NCBI RefSeq assembly: GCF_004342025.1
Contig: NZ_SLWN01000011.1
Location: forward strand, 186,001 to 250,000
DNA from: Kribbella steppae
Lineage (GTDB): Bacteria; Actinomycetota; Actinomycetes; Propionibacteriales; Kribbellaceae
Direction of reading: 5' to 3'
Length of the DNA: 64,000 bases
Shown here: one piece after another, positions 57,877 through 64,000 of the stretch
Layout of the letters: every line of letters begins with the position of its first letter
Numbering within the stretch: the first letter of the stretch is position 1
Notes under the pieces: generated by a model
Databases searched by the model: none
Seen by the model: the letters and a program-made list of their open reading frames with translations, nothing else
What the model was told of the DNA's origin: nothing
Translations under genes and position numbers: made by a program

Positions 57877-60486
57877 TCAGCGGTGGGACAGCAGGCTGAG
57901 CGTATGGGCATGCTCGAACCGCGCTCCGATCCGCTCGAACCGGGCCGCTGCCTCGGTGAGCGCAGCCCGGTCCCCGGTCAGCCGGCCCTTGGCGCGCAGC
58001 AGTACGGCGTCCGACCAGGCGTTCTCGGTGACGGCGAGCTCGAGGTACCGCTCGGCGTCGGGGTAGCCGGCCACGACGGCCAACTCAGCACCGGCAGCGC
58101 GGGCGTACGGCGTCCACCACGGCTCGGGGAAGTCCGCAAAAGCTTGCTCGACCGCGTTCGCCACCGTGGCCGAGATCGTTCCGGAGTCGAGGAGGTGGAG
58201 GGCCAGGCGCGCATCCACGAAGGCGGCGGTGGCCATCAGGTCCGGGGAATCGGCCGGGTCGCCCACGCGGGCGATCTCCAGAGCGCGAGCCTGCCAGACA
58301 CGGTCCTGACCGGTGCCGAGCAGTCCGTGGGCCAGGGCGGCGGTGGAGGCGGCCGAGGCCATCCACGCCCGGGGCGGACAGCCGGCAGCGCGCCAGCCCT
58401 TCCACATCACATCCGCCGCCTCAACGGCCTCCTCGAACCGACCGCTGAGGGCGAAGGCACGGATCTTGCGCGGCGCGGTGATGTACGGGTGGCCGTGCAC
58501 CGGGTCGTCGGTGAGCTCGGCCAGCCGGACCGCCTCGGTCAGATCACCGATCGACACCGCGGTGGTCGACGCGACGTGGAACGCATCCACGATCTCAGCG
58601 ACCGCCCGGGGATCGTGGCGCGGCAGCGATGCGGCCAACTCGAACCGCTCCTCGGCTGATCGCCGCGCGTCCCGGAACCGGCCCGCGGTGGCGACGGCCG
58701 TGCAGTACACATCCAGCGCGCTCATCAGCGCCAGCGGATCCCCCGCCTGCCGGGCCGCGGCGACCGCGGCCTCCGCCGCCTCCAGCTCGGGAAGCACGAC
58801 CCACGCCCGGGCGATGGCAACCTGCACGCTGTCCACAACCGGTCCGGCCGGCAGCAGGTCGGCGCCCCGATCCGACGTGTCGGGGAACTCAGCTCCGTAG
58901 CGGTTCAGGATGGTGACGGCGTAGGCCAGTGCGTCCTGCTGGAGCTCCTCGTTCGTCTCGGCTGCCGCCCGCATCATCAGCTCGTATGCGTGCGGGCCGT
59001 CCGCTACCGCCACCGCAGCGTCGGCCGCGTCGCGGAGATCGTCGTACAACTCGGTGGCGTCAGCGGCATCGGCCGCGGCGGTGAGGTAGTGCTCACGCGC
59101 CTCGACGAACCGCTTGCGCGCGAACGTCAGGTGCGCGAGTCGCCGGGCCAACCGTCGTACGTCGGACCGCGGCAGGCCGACCGCTGCGCGCAGGTCGGCA
59201 GTGACCTGGTCGAACTCGGCCTGCCAGTCGTCACCCGCCACGAGCTGCGTCTCGAGGCGCTCGGCGGTGCTTTCGGCCCAGGCAAGGTGCAGTACGGCGA
59301 CCTCGTCGTACTCACCGCATCGGCCGAGCTCGTCCAGCGTGAAGACCCGGACGGTCTCCAGCATTCGCCACCTGCTGGTGCCGTCGAGTTGGGTCCGGTG
59401 CAGCAGGCTCTTGTCCGTCAGGCGGCCGAGCAGGTCGCTGACCTCACCGCGGCTACTGACTGGGCGAATCGCTGCTGCAGCACTTAGGTCGAACCCACCG
59501 ACGAAGACACCGAGCCGCCGGAACAGCGCCCGCTCGGCATCGTCGAGGAGTTCGTAGCTCCACCCGATGACCTGCGCCAGCGAGTGGTGCCGCTCGTTCG
59601 GCCCGCGACCGCCGGCCAGGAGCCGCAGCCGGTCGTCCAGCGCGGCCAGCAACCCGTCCGGTCCCAGTGAACCGGCCCGAGCCGCAGCAAGCTCAATAGC
59701 CAGCGGTACGCCGTCCAGCCCGGCACACAGCTGTGCAGCCACCTCCTCGTCGGCGGCAAGCTCTGGCGCGACCAAGGCGGCGCGGTCCCGAAACAGCTGC
59801 TCCGCCTCGGACCCCAGCGCCAGCGGACCCAACTGCACAGGCCGCTCCCCCGCCACACCGATCCGCTCCCGGCTGGTCACCAGTACGGCGGTCTCCGGCG
59901 CCTGGGCCAGGATCCGCGCAACCAGGTCGCCGACGTCCTCCACCAGGTGCTCACAGTTGTCGAGCACGAGCAGAGTCCGCCCTTGTCGTAGTCGCTCCAG
60001 CAGAGCGTCAAGCAGAGTCTGCGGAGGTTGCTCCCGTACGCCGAGCGCCTCGGCAACCGCAGCCACGACGAATCCTGGCCGAACCGGGACGAGGTCCACG
60101 AAGGCACCGCCGTACGGATAGTTGCCGCCGATCTCGGCCGCGACGCGCAGGGCCAGACGGGTCTTGCCGACACCACCCGGACCGAGCAGGCTCACCAGCC
60201 TGTTGCTGCCTAACGCGGCCAGCAACTCCGCCTGCTCGTGCTCGCGACCGACGAACGTCGTACCGGGGCTCGCTAGCGCGGTGAAGCCACGGTGATCGGT
60301 CTCGGCCAGGCCGGCCAGTTCGTGGCGGTCCGCGACGCCGTACTTGCGCAGCAACGACGAGACGTGGCTCTCGACCGTGCGGACACTGATGTGCAGGTGG
60401 CGCGCGATCTGGGCATTGGAGCGCCCGCCGGCGAGCGCGGCCAGTACCTCGGCCTCGCGAGCGGACACCTCCGTCGGACCAGTCAC
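57877..60486 (-). CDS. LuxR-type regulator with N-terminal HTH and NB-ARC/TPR body
   Basis: 869 residues from GTG 60486 (ATG 60549 is an alternative). N-terminal LuxR helix-turn-helix (VSAREAEVLAALAGGRSNAQIARHLHISVRTVESHVSSLLRKYGV, residues ~5-55), then an NB-ARC ATPase (LLGPGGVGKTRLALRVAAEIG Walker A; TLLVLDNCEHLVEDV Walker B; PLAIELAAARAGSLG) and a long helical TPR-like C-terminal region. Most LAL/LuxR regulators carry the HTH at the C-terminus; the order here is inverted as in the AfsR/SARP-like and Rv0890c-like group. Divergent from a DHFR-like gene; ligand unknown. Confidence 0.88.
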   Translation of the reverse strand: MTGPTEVSAREAEVLAALAGGRSNAQIARHLHISVRTVESHVSSLLRKYGVADRHELAGLAETDHRGFTALASPGTTFVGREHEQAELLAALGSNRLVSLLGPGGVGKTRLALRVAAEIGGNYPYGGAFVDLVPVRPGFVVAAVAEALGVREQPPQTLLDALLERLRQGRTLLVLDNCEHLVEDVGDLVARILAQAPETAVLVTSRERIGVAGERPVQLGPLALGSEAEQLFRDRAALVAPELAADEEVAAQLCAGLDGVPLAIELAAARAGSLGPDGLLAALDDRLRLLAGGRGPNERHHSLAQVIGWSYELLDDAERALFRRLGVFVGGFDLSAAAAIRPVSSRGEVSDLLGRLTDKSLLHRTQLDGTSRWRMLETVRVFTLDELGRCGEYDEVAVLHLAWAESTAERLETQLVAGDDWQAEFDQVTADLRAAVGLPRSDVRRLARRLAHLTFARKRFVEAREHYLTAAADAADATELYDDLRDAADAAVAVADGPHAYELMMRAAAETNEELQQDALAYAVTILNRYGAEFPDTSDRGADLLPAGPVVDSVQVAIARAWVVLPELEAAEAAVAAARQAGDPLALMSALDVYCTAVATAGRFRDARRSAEERFELAASLPRHDPRAVAEIVDAFHVASTTAVSIGDLTEAVRLAELTDDPVHGHPYITAPRKIRAFALSGRFEEAVEAADVMWKGWRAAGCPPRAWMASAASTAALAHGLLGTGQDRVWQARALEIARVGDPADSPDLMATAAFVDARLALHLLDSGTISATVANAVEQAFADFPEPWWTPYARAAGAELAVVAGYPDAERYLELAVTENAWSDAVLLRAKGRLTGDRAALTEAAARFERIGARFEHAHTLSLLSHR

Positions 60487-60605
60487 GGGCCCATCATGCC
60501 CGGGCCACGGTGCGCTCCGTGGTGGTTCAGTGGTGACTACGGACGACATTCGGCACCGCCGGCTCGCAGTCTGGTGGCACATTCACCAAGCGATCGGAGA
60601 AGACG

Positions 60606-61205
60606 ATGGGACGCGTGCTGCTGGATATCACCATGTCGCTGGACGGTTTCGTGACCGGCCCCGGTGCGGATCTCGCCCACGGCCTCGGCGTCGGCGGCGA
60701 GCCCTTGCACGACTGGATCGTCGCTGACGATCTGACCGACGCCGACCGCGAGGCGCTCGACCGGACTCAGGCCGGCGTCGGCGCGGTGCTGATGGGCCGG
60801 CGGACGTTCGACTTCGTCGACGGGCCACACGGCTGGGCCGGGGACGACCCCGGCACCACCGCCGACGCCGAGCGGCCGCCGATCTTTGTCGTCACCTCGC
60901 ACCGGCCGGCTCGCGGGCGGCTGGACGGCTGGTTCGAGTTCGTCACCGACGGGATCCACCGGGCGCTGGAACTCGCCCAGAAGGCGGCCGGCGACAAGGC
61001 CATCATGATCATGGGCGGCGGTCACCTCTGCCGCCAGTACCTGTACGCAGGCCTGGTCGACGAGGTACGTATCCACCTGGTGCCGATCGTCCTCGGCGAC
61101 GGCACCCCGCTGTTCGAACGTACGACGATCGCACCCGTCCGACTGATCCAGCGCGACGCCGCGGTCACCCCGAGCGCGGTCCACCTGACGTACGACGTGG
61201 CCTGA
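60606..61205 (+). CDS. Dihydrofolate reductase (RibD C-terminal) family protein
   Basis: 199 residues. MGRVLLDITMSLDGFVTGPGAD, GAVLMGRRTFDFVDGPHGW, and MIMGGGHLCRQYLYAGLVDEVRIHLVPIVLGDGTPLFE are typical of the YwjB/RibD-C group. It likely reduces an unknown folate- or flavin-like substrate with NADPH; true DHFR activity is not expected. Followed by a coupled PNPOx-like gene 11 bases downstream. Confidence 0.9.
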   Translation: MGRVLLDITMSLDGFVTGPGADLAHGLGVGGEPLHDWIVADDLTDADREALDRTQAGVGAVLMGRRTFDFVDGPHGWAGDDPGTTADAERPPIFVVTSHRPARGRLDGWFEFVTDGIHRALELAQKAAGDKAIMIMGGGHLCRQYLYAGLVDEVRIHLVPIVLGDGTPLFERTTIAPVRLIQRDAAVTPSAVHLTYDVA

Positions 61206-61216
61206 AAGGAACTGTC

Positions 61217-61693
61217 ATGTCACAGGAGATCCTCGACCAGCGCGCAGCCGCGGTCATCGAAGCGAACAAGTACATGACGCTGGGCACCGTGGACGCCGAC
61301 GGCCTCCCCTGGGTCACCCCGGTCTACTTCACCCCCGACGGCCACACCGACTTCTACTGGGTCTCGTCCCCGGACTCCGAGCACTCCCTCAACCTCGCCC
61401 GGAACGCCAACGTCAGCATCGCCATCTACGACTCCAGCGTCGCCGTCGGGCAGGCGTCAGCCGTCTACCTGCGCGCTCAGGCCGACCTCGTCCCCGACGA
61501 CGAACTCGACCATTGCGCGGCCCTCTACTCCGCCCGCCTCGGCGGACTCCGAAACTTCACCCCCAAGGAGCTCCGCGCCCCCGCCGACCTCCGCCTCTAC
61601 CGAGCCCGAGCCACCAGTCACTGGCTCCTGATCCGAGGCCGAGACCCCGAATACGGCACCGGCATCGACTCCCGCCGCCCGGTCTGGGCCTAG
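61217..61693 (+). CDS. Pyridoxamine 5'-phosphate oxidase-like FMN/F420-binding protein
   Basis: 158 residues. Split-barrel fold: ANKYMTLGTVDADGLPWVTPVYFTPDGHTDFYWVSSPDSEHSLNLARNANVSIAIYDSS is the family signature. May bind FMN, F420 or heme; substrate unknown. A ribosome site AAAGGAACTGTC precedes the ATG. Converges on PPK2 with only five bases between stops. Confidence 0.88.
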   Translation: MSQEILDQRAAAVIEANKYMTLGTVDADGLPWVTPVYFTPDGHTDFYWVSSPDSEHSLNLARNANVSIAIYDSSVAVGQASAVYLRAQADLVPDDELDHCAALYSARLGGLRNFTPKELRAPADLRLYRARATSHWLLIRGRDPEYGTGIDSRRPVWA

Positions 61694-61698
61694 CGGTC

Positions 61699-62628
61699 TC
61701 ACGCCTGCGCGAACGGATCGGCCGCCGCGCCTTCTGGGGCCTGTGACTCGAGGACGGCCTTGATCTCCTGCAGCGACCTCCGGGCGTCCTTGCCGACCTT
61801 GGGATAGCGAGGATCGATCTCGATCAGGGTGTTGGCGATCACTGCGCCGGCCGCGATGCGCGCGTACCACTTGCGATCGGCGGGAATCACGTACCACGGC
61901 GCCCACTCGGTGCTCGTGTTGGACAGCATCCGCGAGAACGCGCGCTGGTAGTCGTCCCAGTACTCACGTTCGCGGATGTCGGCCGCGGAGAACTTCCAGT
62001 TGTGGTCGCGCAGGTCGATCCGCCGCAGGAAGCGGATCCGCTGCTCCTCCCTGGACAGGTTCAAGAAGAGCTTCACGATCTTGATGCCGTTGTCGGTGAG
62101 GGTTCGCTCCCACTCGTTGATCTCGCGATAACGCCGTCTCCAGAGCCCCTGGCGGGTGCCTTGGGGAAGTCTCTGCCGGTCGAGGAGTTCAGGGTGCACG
62201 CGGACGACGAGCACCTCCTCGTAGTGCGAGCGGTTGAAGATTCCGATCTCACCCCGAGCCGGTAAGCGCAGTCCGTAGCGCCACAGGTAGTCGTGATCCA
62301 GTTCCTCGCTGGAGGGGACCTTGAAGCCGTTCACCGACACACCCTGTGGGTTGACCCCGGTCATCACATGGCGGATGGTGCCGTCCTTCCCGCCGGCATC
62401 GAGCGCCTGCAGCACCACCAGCACACCGTGGGTGTGCTGTGCGTACAGCCGGGACTGATACTCGGCCAGCAGGTCGATGCCCTGGTCCAGCAGTTTGCGG
62501 CCGCGCTTCTTGGAACGGATCGTACCCCTGAAGTCTGGTTGGAAATCCCTGGACAGCTTGACCTTCGAGCCCGGTTCGACGCGGAACGGCTCGATGAAGT
62601 CGGCGATCCGCCGCTCGCGAGATGTCAT
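61699..62628 (-). CDS. ppk2: Polyphosphate kinase 2 (PPK2 class I)
   Basis: 309 residues. Walker A in VVLQALDAGGKDGTIRHVMTGVNPQGVSVNGFK, then GIFNRSHYEEVLVVRVHPELL and the lid RQRLPQGTRQGLWRRRYREINEWERTL; FLNLSREEQRIRFLRRIDLRDHNWKFSAADIRER follows. Uses polyphosphate to phosphorylate nucleotides (ADP/GDP or AMP) or the reverse. Three bases after the P-type ATPase stop, so one operon. Confidence 0.93.
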   Translation of the reverse strand: MTSRERRIADFIEPFRVEPGSKVKLSRDFQPDFRGTIRSKKRGRKLLDQGIDLLAEYQSRLYAQHTHGVLVVLQALDAGGKDGTIRHVMTGVNPQGVSVNGFKVPSSEELDHDYLWRYGLRLPARGEIGIFNRSHYEEVLVVRVHPELLDRQRLPQGTRQGLWRRRYREINEWERTLTDNGIKIVKLFLNLSREEQRIRFLRRIDLRDHNWKFSAADIREREYWDDYQRAFSRMLSNTSTEWAPWYVIPADRKWYARIAAGAVIANTLIEIDPRYPKVGKDARRSLQEIKAVLESQAPEGAAADPFAQA

Positions 62629-62631
62629 TCC

Positions 62632-64000
62632 CTACCCCTTTACCTCCGCAGGTGTACGCCGGGCCCGGGCCGGCGCGACGGCGTGCTCCGGACTGAGCGT
62701 CGCCGGCACCCGCTGCCGGCGCCTCCTGATCGCCTTGTCCGACTCGACGAAGATCGGCAGAAGCGCGGCCAGGCCGATGCAGGTGAGCCACTGGCGCGGA
62801 CTGAGCGAGACGGTGAGCAGCCCGCTCTGGATCGTCGGCAGCTGGGTCGCCAGGAACAGCAGGACAACGGGGATCAGGCCGATCGCCAGCGCCTTCACGA
62901 TCGGTGGTGTCAAGCCACTGGCCGGGTCGCGCCGGTTGACCACCGCGTTGAACATGGTCCCCAGACCCATCACCACGAACGTCATCGTCATCGACACGGT
63001 GCCTTGCGTGGCACTCGGCTCGTCCGGCCCCGCCACCAGCGGTCCCCCAGCGGCCAGGAAGAGCACGAACGCATAGGCGAGCCACCTGATCACGGCGCTC
63101 CGGTTCGTGATCGGTACGGCGGGGTCGCGCGGTGGCCGGTGCATGACATCGGGATCACCGGGGTCGACAGCGATGATGACCACACCGACGGCGGTGGCGA
63201 AGAACAACAGGAAAAGCACCATCGGCGGAGTCATCGCCACTCCGTCGTTGATGTCGAACACGGTGGCGCCGAGGAAGAGCAGGACCAGCGCGAGCAGTTG
63301 CGTCATCTGGTAGCGCACGTACGAGACGACCTTGGCGTAGACGCGCCGCCCGATCTCGACGGCATGGACGAGGGTGCCGAAGTTGTCGTCGGTCAGCACC
63401 ATCCGGGCGGCCTGCTTGGTCACCTCGCTGCCGCTTCCCATCGCCACCCCGATGTCGGCCTGTTTGAGGGCGGCCGCGTCGTTGACCGCGTCACCGGTCA
63501 TCGCGACGATCATGCCCTCCTCTTGCATGGCCCGGGCCAGGCGCAGCTTGTCCTGGGGGGTGACCCGTCCGAACACGTGCAGCTCGGGCAACCGCTGCTT
63601 GAGTTGCTCGTCGGACAGCGCCAGCAGTTCGGTGCCGCTGATCGCGCCGGGACCAAGGCCCAGTTCCTCGCCGATCGCCTGCGCGGTGACCGCATGGTCA
63701 CCGGTGATCATGCGTACGTCGATGCCGGCCATGAGCGCCGTACCGACCGCGCTCTTCGCCTGCGTCCGCAACGGGTCGATGATGCCCGCCAACCCGACGA
63801 ACGACAGCCCTTCGGTCAAGGACATCGGATCATCGGTCATCGCGGTCAACTCGTCGTCGGTCACCAGACGGGCCGCGAACGCGAGCACGCGCAGGCCCTT
63901 CTGCCCCATCCGTACGTTGGCCTCGTCGATACCCGCCCGCGACTGCGCCATCGGGACCTGCGAGCCGCTGAGCGGTCCGCCCGCCTGGCTGCAGCGCGCG
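62632..64000 (-). CDS. P-type cation-transporting ATPase, C-terminal part (cut by window edge)
   Basis: The frame is open to the right edge, so the internal ATG 63951 is not the start; codons for RCSQAGGPLSGSQV precede it. The 456 visible residues hold the end of the N/P domain: MTGDAVNDAAALKQADIGVAMGSGSEVTKQAARMVLTDDNF (hinge TGDxVNDxxAL, with Ala for the usual second Gly and Pro), then six transmembrane helices (e.g. MTQLLALVLLFLGATVF, PMVLFLLFFATAVGVVIIAV). P2-type; the ion (Ca2+, Na+ or other) cannot be told without M4. Operon with ppk2. Confidence 0.9.
   Translation of the reverse strand, partial: ARCSQAGGPLSGSQVPMAQSRAGIDEANVRMGQKGLRVLAFAARLVTDDELTAMTDDPMSLTEGLSFVGLAGIIDPLRTQAKSAVGTALMAGIDVRMITGDHAVTAQAIGEELGLGPGAISGTELLALSDEQLKQRLPELHVFGRVTPQDKLRLARAMQEEGMIVAMTGDAVNDAAALKQADIGVAMGSGSEVTKQAARMVLTDDNFGTLVHAVEIGRRVYAKVVSYVRYQMTQLLALVLLFLGATVFDINDGVAMTPPMVLFLLFFATAVGVVIIAVDPGDPDVMHRPPRDPAVPITNRSAVIRWLAYAFVLFLAAGGPLVAGPDEPSATQGTVSMTMTFVVMGLGTMFNAVVNRRDPASGLTPPIVKALAIGLIPVVLLFLATQLPTIQSGLLTVSLSPRQWLTCIGLAALLPIFVESDKAIRRRRQRVPATLSPEHAVAPARARRTPAEVKG

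Noticed and set aside
57877..60606. LuxR gene plus neighbours as a biosynthetic or defence island
   Set aside because: Ordinary base composition, no transposase, integrase or defence nuclease nearby.

Overview
The window is high-GC, gene-dense DNA with many 1-4 base start/stop overlaps, GTG starts, a lysine-rich-tailed HU protein and F420-linked genes, all typical of an actinomycete. The order hup - leuDC - IclR regulator - tRNA-Glu/tRNA-Gln - gltX - FAH hydrolase - leuB - serA - ilvCNB - gatBAC - ACT protein - ligA - MetE-like protein - trmU - iscS follows the Mycobacterium tuberculosis Rv2983-Rv3025c backbone. A member of the Nocardioidales such as Kribbella is my best guess (inference; no rRNA is present). 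I see no phage, insertion sequence, CRISPR array or obvious island.

Layout. 1-6.3 kb: end of fbiD/cofC (F420), HU, a small membrane protein, CorA with a structured leader, leuCD and the divergent IclR regulator ndgR. 6.3-12.7 kb: a 2H phosphoesterase, two tRNAs, a CPBP protease, gltX, an FAH hydrolase, an acetyltransferase and a probable alkylbase glycosylase. 12.7-16.9 kb: accessory genes (MarR regulator with tandem operators, two methyltransferases, a Fic protein, a DinB-like protein behind a perfect LexA box). 16.9-21.2 kb: a cobalamin riboswitch and nrdAB, whose R2 subunit looks like subclass Ic. 21.2-36.2 kb: the branched-chain amino acid and serine block (cimA, ilvE, leuB, serA, ilvC, ilvN, ilvB, ilvD) with two transcription attenuators, each with a leader peptide. 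36.2-46.2 kb: a TPR-like protein, a stand-alone AICAR transformylase behind a ZTP riboswitch, a MoaD-like/BNR-repeat pair, a 2-hydroxyacid dehydrogenase, an FAD oxidoreductase plus cyclopropane-synthase-like methyltransferase (10-methyl fatty acid type), an LLM flavin oxidoreductase, a secreted sugar dehydrogenase and a general stress protein behind a stress-sigma-like promoter. 46.2-57.8 kb: gatBAC, an ACT protein, two membrane proteins, ligA, a MetE-like protein, trmU and iscS. 57.8-64 kb: a LuxR/NB-ARC regulator, two small enzymes, PPK2 and a cut P-type ATPase.

Working together. leuCD, leuB, ilvE, ilvBNC, ilvD and cimA cover leucine, valine and isoleucine synthesis, with isoleucine precursor made from pyruvate by citramalate synthase; leuA is not here. 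Control is layered: an 11-base sequence shared by the leuC/ndgR and cimA upstream regions suggests an IclR-type regulon, and ribosome-mediated attenuation probably acts on cimA and ilvBNC. Three further RNA devices stand out: the cobalamin riboswitch on nrdAB, the ZTP riboswitch on the AICAR transformylase, and an unclassified structured leader on corA.
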